DNA from: Amycolatopsis pittospori
GTDB taxonomy: Bacteria > Actinomycetota > Actinomycetes > Mycobacteriales > Pseudonocardiaceae
Assembly: GCF_013870525.1 (NCBI RefSeq)
Contig: NZ_JACBXD010000007.1
Span: 62,001-126,000 of the forward strand
Length of the DNA stretch: 64,000 nt
Reading direction: 5' to 3'
The notes under the pieces were generated by a model. It was given only the letters and a program-made list of their open reading frames with translations. It ran no database searches and had not been told where the DNA came from. Below are positions 55,006-62,795 of this stretch, piece by piece (positions within the stretch are counted from its first letter, which is position 1; every line of letters begins with the position of its first letter). Both the position numbers and the translations under genes were made by a program.

Positions 55006-56511
55006 CTATTCGTAGCTGCGAGGCGTCCAGACCACCCCGTTTTCGGCCTTGGTCTTCGACGAGCCCACGATCAGCAGGCAGCGCATGTCCACCGTCGCCG
55101 GATCCAGGGTCGCGAGGGTGACGACGCGGATGTCCTCCTCAGGACCGCCGACGTCTCGGGCGACGACGACCGGTGTCTCCGGAGCGCGGTGCCGGAGCAG
55201 GACGTCGCGAGCCTGCGTGAGCTGCGTGGTCCGCGTACGCGACGCCGGGTTGTACAGCGCGAGCACGAGATCCGCGGCACCCGCCGCGTCGAGCCGTCGT
55301 TCGATGATCTCCCACGGCTTGAGGCGATCGGACAGCGAGAGCACGCAGTAGTCGTGCCCGAGCGGGGCGCCGACCCGGGACGCGGCCGCCTGCGCCGCGG
55401 TCACCCCCGGCACGATCCGCACCCGCGTACCCGTGCCGTGCCCGGCCGAGACCTGTTCCAGCACGGCCGACGCCATCGCGAACACGCCCGGGTCACCCGA
55501 GGACACCACCGCGACCTTGGCGCCGCCGTCGGCCAGTTCCAGTGCCTCGACGGCGCGTTCGGCCTCGACGCGGTTGCCCGACGCGTGCCGCTGCTGACCC
55601 GCGCGCTGCGGGACCCGCGCGACATAAGGGCCATAGCCGACGATGTGCTCGGCGGCCGCGAGTTCCTCGGCCGCTTCCGGGGTCAGCCAGCCCGGGCCGG
55701 CCGGCCCGAGACCGACGACCACGACCTCGCCGCCGGTGTGCGTCTCCGCGGGCTTGGACGGCTCCGGCTCCCCAGCGAGCCGCGACGCGTAGGCCGGGCT
55801 GGGCAGCAGCGCCAGCGAGAAGTACGGCACCGATTCCGGGTCGACGTCCGCGAGCGGCTCGACGCGCTGCGCCTCCCAGGTCGCGCGCTCGATGTAGAAG
55901 GCGTCGTCCAGCTTCCCGGCCTCGGCCAGCGCCTCCCGGACGTTCCCGAAGGTGCGTCCGAGCTTCAGTACCGCGGCCGCCTGCGTGTCGGCCAGCCGTC
56001 GCGCGAGTTCCGGCGCGGGCAGGGTTCCGGGCAGCACGGTGAGGACCTCGTCGCGCTGCACCAGCGGGCGGCCGAGCACCGACGCCGCAGCGCTCACCGA
56101 CGTCACGCCGGGCACCACGGTCGCCTCGTAGCGGTCGGCGAGCCGTTCGTGCATGTACATGTAGGAGCCGTAGAAGAACGGGTCGCCTTCGCAGAGGACG
56201 ACCACGTCACGTCCGGCGTCGAGGTGCTCGGCGAGCCGTTTCGCGCTCAGCTCGTAGAAATCGGCGATCGCGCCCTCGTAGCCGCCGGGATGGTCGGTGG
56301 TCTCGGTGGTGACCGGGTAGACCAGCTTCTCCTCGATCTGGCCGTCCCGCAGATACGGCTCGGCGACCGACCGCGCGATGCTCCGGCCGTGCCGCGCGCT
56401 GTGATAGGCGACGACGTCGGCCTCGCCGATCAGCCGCGCGGCCTTGACCGTCATCAGTTCCGGATCGCCCGGGCCGAGTCCGACACCCCAGAGTTTCCCG
56501 AGCGCGCTCAT
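55006..56511 (-). CDS. cobIJ: Fused precorrin-2 C20- / precorrin-3B C17-methyltransferase
   Basis: 501 residues made of two tetrapyrrole methylases. The first (about 1-240) is CobI-like: LWGVGLGPGDPELMTVKAAR, VVVLCEGDPFFYGSYMYMHE. The second (about 263-501) is CobJ-like: VVVVGLGPAGPGWLTPEAAE, VAVVSSGDPGVFAMASAVLE, RIVPGVTAAQAAASRVGAPL and ALYNPASRTR. A linker rich in Pro/Glu joins them. The fusion, seen also in other actinobacteria, places the C20 and ring-contracting C17 methylations on one chain. It overlaps cobH by ATGA and is the last gene of cobG-cobH-cobIJ. Confidence 0.95.
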   Translation of the reverse strand: MSALGKLWGVGLGPGDPELMTVKAARLIGEADVVAYHSARHGRSIARSVAEPYLRDGQIEEKLVYPVTTETTDHPGGYEGAIADFYELSAKRLAEHLDAGRDVVVLCEGDPFFYGSYMYMHERLADRYEATVVPGVTSVSAAASVLGRPLVQRDEVLTVLPGTLPAPELARRLADTQAAAVLKLGRTFGNVREALAEAGKLDDAFYIERATWEAQRVEPLADVDPESVPYFSLALLPSPAYASRLAGEPEPSKPAETHTGGEVVVVGLGPAGPGWLTPEAAEELAAAEHIVGYGPYVARVPQRAGQQRHASGNRVEAERAVEALELADGGAKVAVVSSGDPGVFAMASAVLEQVSAGHGTGTRVRIVPGVTAAQAAASRVGAPLGHDYCVLSLSDRLKPWEIIERRLDAAGAADLVLALYNPASRTRTTQLTQARDVLLRHRAPETPVVVARDVGGPEEDIRVVTLATLDPATVDMRCLLIVGSSKTKAENGVVWTPRSYE

Positions 56512-57131
56512 TCGACCTCACTCGCCATCGCGTTGATCGCGGCGACGGCCATCGCGCTGCCACCACGGCGTCCGTGCACCACCAGATACGGCGCGGGAGC
56601 GCGGTGCGCGAGCTCCACTTTGGACTCCGCCGCGCCGACGAAGCCCACCGGGACACCGATGATCGCGGCGGGCGCGCCGACCCCCTCGTCCAGCATTTCC
56701 AGCAACCGGAACAGGGCGGTGGGCGCGTTGCCGATCGCCACCACGGAACCGGGCAGCTTGTCGCGCCAGAGTTCCAGCGCGGCCGCGGACCGGGTGGTGC
56801 CCATCCGCTCGGCCAGTCCGGGCACCTTCGGATCGGTCAGCGTGCACAGCACTTCGTTGGCCGAGGGCAGGCGTTTGCGGGTCACGCCGGAGGCGATCAT
56901 GGTGGCGTCACAGAGGATCGGCGCGCCGGCCTCCAGCGCGGCACGGCCGGACTCCACCACGTCGAGGCTGTAGCGGAGGTCGTCGACCAGGTCGACCATC
57001 CCGCAGGCGTGGATCATCCGCACGGCCAGCACCGCGACGTCGTCGGGCAGGATCGCGAGATCCGCCTCCTCGCGGATGGTGGCGAACGAATGCCGGTAGA
57101 TCTCGGCCCCGTCGCGGATGTAGTCGATCAC
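56508..57131 (-). CDS. cobH: Precorrin-8X methylmutase
   Basis: 207 residues. IYRHSFATIREEADL near the start carries the catalytic His, and VRMIHACGMVDLVDDLRYS and APILCDATMIASGVTRKRLP are diagnostic. VGFVGAAESKVEL is near the end. It moves the C11 methyl to C12, giving hydrogenobyrinate. GTG 57131 overlaps the cobG stop by GTGA; the longer frame upstream lies inside cobG and is not used. Confidence 0.96.
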   Translation of the reverse strand: MIDYIRDGAEIYRHSFATIREEADLAILPDDVAVLAVRMIHACGMVDLVDDLRYSLDVVESGRAALEAGAPILCDATMIASGVTRKRLPSANEVLCTLTDPKVPGLAERMGTTRSAAALELWRDKLPGSVVAIGNAPTALFRLLEMLDEGVGAPAAIIGVPVGFVGAAESKVELAHRAPAPYLVVHGRRGGSAMAVAAINAMASEVE

Positions 57132-58207
57132 TGCGTTCCCTTCTCTGCCAACGTCTTCGCCAGCTCGCCGACCGGGACCCACGCCCCGTCGACCAGATAT
57201 CCGTCCTCCGTCGCGAGCACGTCGACGTGCTCGTGCGCGGGTTTCCCGCACCGCCGCTCACATCCGGCGACATGAGCCCTGGGTGTGCGCCCGATCCGCG
57301 CGGCGTCGGCGCGGACGTCGGCGAGCGACTTCGCGCAGCCGGGCCGTCCGATGCAGGCGCTGACGCCGAGCGCGGGCTCCTGCGGATCGGTGATCAGGCC
57401 CGTCCGGGATTCGAGCTTTCCGCGGACGAGGATCGACCGCCACGGCGTCACCACGGCGTCTCCGGCCTTCGCGATCTGGCGCGCCTGCCCGGACGTCAGG
57501 CGGCCGAAAACCGGAGCGACCCCGATGGCGTCGCCGAGAGGACCGATCGGCAGGCCCGGCTTCGTGGCGAAGGTCTGTGGCTTCACCGTTTCGCCGGGTA
57601 TGTCACGAAGAAGAGGTTCCGTGGCGGGGAGTTCGCTGATCCGCCAGGCCGTTCCCCTGACCCGGAGGAAGTTTCGCGCGACGGAGATCAGCGCCTCGAC
57701 GGCGTTTTCAGTGGTGATCCGGAGCCCGGTGTCCGTGCCGTCGAGCAGCAGTGCGCCGTCACGCCAGCAGACGTCGGCGCCTTCGCCGGCGACGTCGCCG
57801 CGTCCGCCGTCGAAGGCGAAGAGGAACCGTCCGGGGAGTTCGGCCAGCTCGGGAACGGCGCACAGGGCCTTGTCGAGCGCCGGAGCGAGACGTTGGGCGA
57901 CCTCGCTCAGCGGCGACGCGAGGATGTTGCGGACGCGTTCGTGCGACGGCGAGGGCAGGAGACCGGCCGCGGAAAGCCTGCTCGCGAGACCGGGACGGGT
58001 GACACCGCGCAGTTGGACATTGCCACGCGAGGTCAGGTGGAGGGCGCCGTCCCCGAGGTCGTCGGCGGCGTCCGCGAGGACCCTGAGCTGGTCTTTCGTG
58101 ATGGCACCGCCGGGCAGCCGGACCCGCGCGAGCGGACCGTCCGCGGCGTCGTGCGTGGCGAAAACGCCGGGGCACGCGTCGGCTCGGACACGCGCGCTCG
58201 TGGACAT
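57128..58207 (-). CDS. cobG: Precorrin-3B synthase (monooxygenase)
   Basis: 359 residues, nitrite/sulfite reductase ferredoxin-like fold. The start DACPGVFATHDAADGPLARV and LHLTSRGNVQLRGV bind substrate. The 4Fe-4S cluster cysteines are in CIGRPGCAKS and VAGCERRCGKPAHEHVDVLA. It hydroxylates C20 and forms the lactone of precorrin-3B with O2, so its presence defines the oxygen-dependent route. ATG 58207 lies 6 bases after TACAGT, a leaderless layout. It heads the cobG-cobH-cobIJ operon. Confidence 0.94.
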   Translation of the reverse strand: MSTSARVRADACPGVFATHDAADGPLARVRLPGGAITKDQLRVLADAADDLGDGALHLTSRGNVQLRGVTRPGLASRLSAAGLLPSPSHERVRNILASPLSEVAQRLAPALDKALCAVPELAELPGRFLFAFDGGRGDVAGEGADVCWRDGALLLDGTDTGLRITTENAVEALISVARNFLRVRGTAWRISELPATEPLLRDIPGETVKPQTFATKPGLPIGPLGDAIGVAPVFGRLTSGQARQIAKAGDAVVTPWRSILVRGKLESRTGLITDPQEPALGVSACIGRPGCAKSLADVRADAARIGRTPRAHVAGCERRCGKPAHEHVDVLATEDGYLVDGAWVPVGELAKTLAEKGTQ

Positions 58208-58213
58208 GCGCTC

Positions 58214-58219
58214 ACTGTA
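58214..58219 (-). promoter_or_regulatory. -10 hexamer TACAGT of leaderless cobG
   Basis: On the minus strand TACAGT is followed by GAGCGC and ATG 58207. No riboswitch-like core is visible upstream, so this operon seems not to share the B12 control of cbtBA. Confidence 0.5.
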
Positions 58220-58255
58220 GATGCCTCATTTCGACGTTAGTACCCCTCGGATCAT

Positions 58256-58275
58256 ATGTAGTAGACGTGCTACAT
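58256..58275. promoter_or_regulatory. ATGTAG-N8-CTACAT inverted repeat before the ABC operon
   Basis: Perfect 6-base arms lie around an 8-base centre, with TACATT (58271-58276) as a possible -10 on the plus strand overlapping the right arm. This is a candidate operator for the XRE regulator encoded downstream in the same operon (inference). Confidence 0.5.
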
Positions 58276-58306
58276 TCGATCGCAGCACTGAGATGGGGGT
58301 GACCCA

Positions 58307-59212
58307 ATGAGAGATCCAGACGACCTGATGATCTCGGTCAAAGATCTTCGGATGCGGTACGGGACGACCGACGTCCTCCACGGCGTGGACTTCACCGCGC
58401 ACCGGGGCGAGGTGATCTGCCTGCTGGGACCGAACGGGGCGGGCAAGACCACCACGATCGAGATCCTCGAAGGCTTCCGGATGCGGTCGGAGGGCGAGGT
58501 CAGCGTGCTGGGCATCGACCCGGCGCACGCGGACGAGAACTGGAGAGCGCGGCTGGGGGTCGTCCTGCAGGCCTGGCGCGACCACGCGAAATGGCGGGTA
58601 CGGGAACTGCTGGAGCACCTCGGCGGCTACTACGCGCCGTACTCCACGGAGCACATCAAAAGGCCGTGGGATCCGGACGAACTGGTCGCCGCGGTCGGGC
58701 TGACCGAGCACGCGAACAAACGGATCCGGATGCTTTCGGGCGGCCAGCGACGCAGGCTGGATGTCGCGATCGGCATCGTCGGCCGCCCGGAGCTGCTGTT
58801 CCTCGACGAGCCGACCGCCGGACTCGACCCGGAGGCGCGGCGCGAGTTCCACGAACTCGTGCACCGGCTGACCGATGACGACGACACGACGATCCTGCTG
58901 ACCACCCACGACCTCGACGAGGCCGAGAAACTGGCCGACCGGATCCTGATCCTGAACCACGGCCGGATCGTCGCCGACGGTTCCGCCGACGCGCTGAGCA
59001 GGCAGATCGCCGGCGAGGCCGAGGTGCGCTGGACACTGGACGGCCAGCGGTTCGTGCACTCGACCACGGAATCGACGAAGTACGTGCACGAACTGTTCAA
59101 GCAGCACGGTGACGCCATCGGCGACCTCGAAGTCCGGCGGGCATCCCTGGAAGACACGTACATGACCCTGGTCCGCAAGGCCGAGGCCGCGGTGGAGGTG
59201 GGTGTGCGATGA
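58307..59212 (+). CDS. ABC exporter ATPase (DrrA-like)
   Basis: 301 residues. Walker A is GPNGAGKTTTIEILEGF, the signature loop is LSGGQRRRLDVAIGI, and Walker B is LLFLDEPTAGLDPEARR with the switch His in TTHDLDEAEKL. A C-terminal extension (about 215-301) is as in daunorubicin-type exporters. ATG 58307 follows GGGGGTGACCCA. It overlaps the permease gene by ATGA. With XRE and Clp-N genes coupled behind it, this is a regulated export or membrane-stress unit. Confidence 0.93.
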   Translation: MRDPDDLMISVKDLRMRYGTTDVLHGVDFTAHRGEVICLLGPNGAGKTTTIEILEGFRMRSEGEVSVLGIDPAHADENWRARLGVVLQAWRDHAKWRVRELLEHLGGYYAPYSTEHIKRPWDPDELVAAVGLTEHANKRIRMLSGGQRRRLDVAIGIVGRPELLFLDEPTAGLDPEARREFHELVHRLTDDDDTTILLTTHDLDEAEKLADRILILNHGRIVADGSADALSRQIAGEAEVRWTLDGQRFVHSTTESTKYVHELFKQHGDAIGDLEVRRASLEDTYMTLVRKAEAAVEVGVR

Positions 59213-60060
59213 ACCCGGTTCAGCACAGCGTCCGGCTGGGCGTCGAACGCGGCTGGCTCGAAACACGCCAGATGATGGTCAGCCGCGAAGACCTGATCAA
59301 CCTCTTCCTCTTCCCGGTCATCTTCGTGATCGTCATGTTCTTCATGCGCGACTCGAAACTGCCCGGCATGGAGTTCTCGCTCGGCGCCGCCACCGTGCCG
59401 AGCGTGCTGGGTGCGTCGATCGTGTTCAACGGCATGCTCGGGATGGCGGGCGTCCTCGCCGTCGAACGTGAGGACGGCACCCTCCTGCGCGCCAAGGCGA
59501 CGCCGAACGGCATGGTCGGCTACCTCGTCGGGAAGGTGTTCACGACTTCGCTCAGCACGGTCATCGGGATCCTGCTGGTGCTGATCCCCAGCCTGATCCT
59601 GTTCGACGGCATCGCCCCCGGCGGGCTGACGTCGTGGCTGGGCCTGCTGTGGGTGCTGGTGCTCGGCCTGCTCGCCACCATGCCGATCGGCGCGATCTTC
59701 GGTTCGCTGACCACGAACGCGCGCAGCATCGGCCTGATCATGCTGCCCACCCTGGGTCTCGGCGCGATCTCCGGGATCTTCTACCCGATCACCGCACTGC
59801 CGGAATGGCTGCAGGGCATCGCGCAGGTGTTCCCGATGTACTGGCTCGGCCTCGGCATGCGTTCGTCGCTGCTTCCGGACTCGACCGTGATCATCGAGAT
59901 CGGGCAGTCCTGGCGGCCGTGGGAGACCCTCGGCGTGCTGACCGCGTGGGCCGTGATCGGATTGACCTTGGCCCCGGTGGTCCTGCGGCGCATGGCGCGG
60001 CGCGAATCCGGGTCCTCGGTGGCGGCACGACGGGAAAAGGCGATGCAGCGAATTGGCTAG
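59209..60060 (+). CDS. ABC-2 type exporter permease
   Basis: 283 residues with six predicted membrane helices. LINLFLFPVIFVIVMFFMRD is the first helix; the coupling loop is VEREDGTLLRAKATPNGMVG; IGLIMLPTLGLGAISGIFYP marks the ABC-2 family, followed by WLQGIAQVFPMYWLGLGMRS. It overlaps the ATPase gene by ATGA and ends 3 bases before the XRE gene. Substrate unknown. Confidence 0.92.
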   Translation: MNPVQHSVRLGVERGWLETRQMMVSREDLINLFLFPVIFVIVMFFMRDSKLPGMEFSLGAATVPSVLGASIVFNGMLGMAGVLAVEREDGTLLRAKATPNGMVGYLVGKVFTTSLSTVIGILLVLIPSLILFDGIAPGGLTSWLGLLWVLVLGLLATMPIGAIFGSLTTNARSIGLIMLPTLGLGAISGIFYPITALPEWLQGIAQVFPMYWLGLGMRSSLLPDSTVIIEIGQSWRPWETLGVLTAWAVIGLTLAPVVLRRMARRESGSSVAARREKAMQRIG

Positions 60061-60063
60061 CTC

Positions 60064-60306
60064 ATGAGCGAGGTCGTTTACAACCGGATCGCGATGTTGC
60101 GGGCGGAACGGGGCATCTCCCGCCGCGAGCTCGCCGATGCGCTGGGCGTGCACTACCAGACCATCGGCTACCTCGAGCGCGGCGAGTACAGCCCGAGCCT
60201 CTACCTCGCCCTGCGGATCGCGACGTTCTTCGAGGTCGCGGTGGAGATCATCTTCTCCACCGCGCCCTTCCCGCGGATCGGCGATTCTTCGGAGCGTTCG
60301 GCATGA
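60064..60306 (+). CDS. Small XRE/Cro-type regulator
   Basis: 80 residues, almost entirely a helix-turn-helix: RIAMLRAERGISRRELADAL, then GVHYQTIGYLERGEYSPSLY and LALRIATFFEVAVEIIF. The C-terminal short tail has no ligand domain. This compact XRE type often accompanies ABC permeases. It overlaps the Clp-N gene by ATGA. It probably binds the inverted repeat before the operon (inference). Confidence 0.92.
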   Translation: MSEVVYNRIAMLRAERGISRRELADALGVHYQTIGYLERGEYSPSLYLALRIATFFEVAVEIIFSTAPFPRIGDSSERSA

Positions 60307-60971
60307 CGATGCTGGAGCGGGCGCACGCGCACGCGGTCCGGCTGGGGCGGGACCGGATCGGCGGAGAGGAACTCCTGCTCGCCGTACTGGACACCGCCAT
60401 CGGCCACCTCGTCCTGATCGGCCTGGGAATCTCGCAGGACGTCCTGGTGTGGCAGTTGTCGAAACTCGACGTGCTTCCGGCTTCCGGTTCCTTCGAGGAC
60501 CACGCGGTCACCGCCGAAGCCCTCGACGTCCTTAGTTCCTCATCCGGCCCCGCCGAGACACTCATCGCCTTGCTGTCGGCCGGCGGTGGCGTGGCGCGCG
60601 TGCTGGGCGAACACGGTGTGACACCCGCGCTGGCCCAGGAAACCCACGATCGGATCCAGGCCCGCTTCGACGATGGCCGCAACTGGGGCAGCCGGACCAT
60701 CACGCGTTCGACGAGTGCGGATCCGCCCGCCGACATCGACCTGCTCAGCGAGGAGATCGCCGAGCACCGGCGACGCAAGGAAGCCGCCATCGGAACGCAG
60801 GACTTCACCCAGGCGGCCGCCGTGCGCGACGCGGAAAGGGAGGTTCTCCGCGTGCGATCCGGGCTCGTCCGGGAGTGGGCCATGTCCGTCGATCCGGTGG
60901 ACCTCGCGGAAGCGGTCGTCGCTTTGCGGGACGAGGTCGCGGCGCTTCGGGCGCAGCTCGAGCTCTCCTGA
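60303..60971 (+). CDS. Clp-N domain protein with UVR motif, lacking any ATPase
   Basis: 222 residues. The N-terminal part (1-135) has two Clp-N repeats: LERAHAHAVRLGRDRIGGEE with LLLAVLD, then SSGPAETLIALLSAGGGVAR with VLGEHGV. Residues about 155-200 contain a UVR motif (LLSEEIAEHRRRKEAAIGTQ then DFTQAAAVRDAEREVLR), as in ClpC and UvrB. A C-terminal helix (LAEAVVALRDEVAALRAQLE) is predicted to coil. The AAA+ modules of ClpC are absent, so it may act as an adaptor, decoy or ligand-binding regulator. ATG 60303 overlaps the XRE stop, tying it to the ABC/XRE unit. Confidence 0.85.
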   Translation: MTMLERAHAHAVRLGRDRIGGEELLLAVLDTAIGHLVLIGLGISQDVLVWQLSKLDVLPASGSFEDHAVTAEALDVLSSSSGPAETLIALLSAGGGVARVLGEHGVTPALAQETHDRIQARFDDGRNWGSRTITRSTSADPPADIDLLSEEIAEHRRRKEAAIGTQDFTQAAAVRDAEREVLRVRSGLVREWAMSVDPVDLAEAVVALRDEVAALRAQLELS

Positions 60972-60975
60972 TTTC

Positions 60976-61320
60976 GCATTTAGTCGACTAAATGCCATGC
61001 CTCCGCAAGGGTGGTCGACTCGCGATCGGTGGTGGCCGTCGTGCTCACCGCAAGGAAACGGTCCTCCGCGCCACCCAGAAGCCGAAGCACCCGTTCCGAC
61101 ACAAGCCACACCCGCCGCATTTAGCCGACTAAATGCCATACCTCCGCAGGGTGGTCGAATCGCGGGGATCGACTCGCGATCGGTGGCGGCCGTCGTGCTC
61201 GCTGCAAGGAAACGGGTCCTCCGCGCCACCCAGAAGCCGGAGCGCCAGCTCGGACACAGGCCACACCCACCGCATTTAGTCGACTAAATGCGATGCCTTC
61301 GCACGGTAGTCGAATCGCGA
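60976..61320. repeat. Tandem 141/155-bp repeat bounded by 20-bp palindromes
   Basis: The palindrome GCATTTAGTCGACTAAATGC occurs at 60976-60995, again at 61117-61136 (one base changed) and at 61272-61291. Between them are two near-identical units of 141 and 155 bases, and the start of a third unit runs to about 61320. The longer unit carries an extra GTCGAATCGCGGG segment. Short shared landmarks in both units are GCAAGGAAAC and CGCGCCACCCAGAAGCCG. Neither unit encodes a convincing protein. This fills most of the 441-base spacer 60972-61412. Confidence 0.85.
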
Positions 61321-61373
61321 TGACCGGATCACCCTTCAGTGGTATCCGCACCATTTCTCGGTTGCGTAAAATT

Positions 61374-61389
61374 ACGAACACGTGTTCGA
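61374..61389. promoter_or_regulatory. LexA (SOS) box
   Basis: ACGAACACGTGTTCGA matches the mycobacterial SOS box TCGAAC-N4-GTTCGA at 11 of 12 defined bases, with a fully palindromic 14-base core. It lies 11 bases before the -10 hexamer TATTAT, covering the -35 position, where LexA would block RNA polymerase. Confidence 0.8.
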
Positions 61390-61400
61390 TCGAGGCGTGG

Positions 61401-61406
61401 TATTAT
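61401..61406 (+). promoter_or_regulatory. -10 hexamer TATTAT of leaderless DUF222-HNH gene
   Basis: TATTAT, close to the ideal TATAAT, ends 6 bases before GTG 61413. It is the strongest -10 sequence in the window and sits just downstream of the LexA box. Confidence 0.65.
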
Positions 61407-61412
61407 TGAGGG

Positions 61413-62681
61413 GTGTCCGAGACCGAGGTTCCCGTTCTTCCTGAGCTGCCGCAGGAGTTGTGGCGTGCCGGGAAACTGGAGCTTGCCCATGGGGCGCGAC
61501 ACTTCCTGCAAGTGATGCGGGTCGCCGCCGCCGGACTGGGGCGGTTCTTGGCGGAGATCGAGTCTCGGGGCGCGAAGGATTTGTACGGTTATGGGACTAC
61601 GGAGGCGTGGTTCGCTGATCTCGCGGGTCTGACCCGTGGTGAGGCGGGGGATGTGGTGAAGCGTGCGGTCGCGTTGAATCCGACGCGTGCGCTTGATGGC
61701 ACCGAAGTCCCGCCATTCGCGCCTGCCACTGCGGCTGTCGCGGCCGAGGGGCTGGTCGGTGACGAGCGGATCGATCAGATTCTGAAGGCACTGCAGCAGA
61801 TCCCGGCCGAAACCTCGGTGGAGGATCGGGCGTGTGCGGAGAACCAGCTCGCGAATCTCGGCCGTGACGCCGGGCCCTCGGAGATCGCGAAATGTGCGAA
61901 GCAGATGCTGGCGTGGCTCGACCCCGACGGCAAAGAGCCGAAGGATCCCGAACCTGCCCAGCCGCGCCGCGAACTCACTGTGGAGCGCCGCAAAGACGGC
62001 TTCTGGAACCTCAAAGGCCTGTTGGACGATGAACTCGGCGCCCGCACAGCAGCGTTCATCGAGGCCTACTCCAAACCCCGCCCGACCGACGAGTTCGGCG
62101 AGGCCGATTGGCGGACCAAGCCCGAACGTCAAGGTGACGCGTTCGCTGATCTGCTGGATCTGGCGATCGCTTGCCCGGATCAGCCCGGGACCAACGGTTA
62201 CCGGACCCTGGTGCACGTCACCATCGGACTTGAGGAGCTCAAAACCGGGCTTGGGACCGCCTGCCTCGATTTCGTCGGGGAGATGACCGCCCGCGACGCC
62301 CGCATGGCCGCCTGCGACTGCCTCATGCTCCCCGTCGTCCTCAACGCCGCCGGAGAGCCCCTCGATGTGGGACGGCTCAGACGCTTCGTCACACCCGGCC
62401 AACGACGTGCCCTGAACATCCGCGACGGCGGCTGCGCCTTCCCGGGCTGCCACCGACGGCCGAAGGGCTGTCACGCACACCACATCCACCACTGGGCAGA
62501 CGGCGGACGGACCGACCTCCGCAACCTCGTCCTACTCTGCAGCTTCCACCACCGCCTGATCCACCACGGCGAATGGGAAGTCCGCATGGCGGCCGACGGG
62601 CTACCCGAGTTCATCCCACCCCAGTACCGGGACCCGCTACGAAGTCCCCGGCGCAACACCCTCCACCGCGCCGCAGCATGA
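61413..62681 (+). CDS. DUF222 / HNH endonuclease domain protein (13E12 repeat family type)
   Basis: 422 residues. The N-terminal DUF222 domain (about 30-300) includes LWRAGKLELAHGARHFLQVM and YGTTEAWFADLAGLTRGEA. The C-terminal HNH nuclease (about 335-395) has a zinc knuckle GCAFPGCHRRPKGCHAHH with HIHHWADGGRTDLRNLVLLC and FHHRLIHHG. Members of this family (13E12 in Mycobacterium tuberculosis) are multi-copy, often LexA-regulated, and of unknown biological role. The GTG start is fixed by the TATTAT hexamer 6 bases upstream. Base composition in the first half is slightly less GC-rich than the neighbours, consistent with a mobile gene. Confidence 0.92.
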   Translation: MSETEVPVLPELPQELWRAGKLELAHGARHFLQVMRVAAAGLGRFLAEIESRGAKDLYGYGTTEAWFADLAGLTRGEAGDVVKRAVALNPTRALDGTEVPPFAPATAAVAAEGLVGDERIDQILKALQQIPAETSVEDRACAENQLANLGRDAGPSEIAKCAKQMLAWLDPDGKEPKDPEPAQPRRELTVERRKDGFWNLKGLLDDELGARTAAFIEAYSKPRPTDEFGEADWRTKPERQGDAFADLLDLAIACPDQPGTNGYRTLVHVTIGLEELKTGLGTACLDFVGEMTARDARMAACDCLMLPVVLNAAGEPLDVGRLRRFVTPGQRRALNIRDGGCAFPGCHRRPKGCHAHHIHHWADGGRTDLRNLVLLCSFHHRLIHHGEWEVRMAADGLPEFIPPQYRDPLRSPRRNTLHRAAA

Positions 62682-62795
62682 CCCCGCACGACCCGAAGAG
62701 CCCGTCGGCGACGGGCCCTTCGGCATGCCCACCTCACCGCACCGGGCCTCGCAGGTCGTGAGCGGCGATTCGGGTTAGGCGTGTCCTGTGGATCT

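Noticed and set aside
60976..61320. CRISPR array
   Set aside because: Only three palindromes with intervening sequences that are repeats of each other and not unique spacers; no cas genes.
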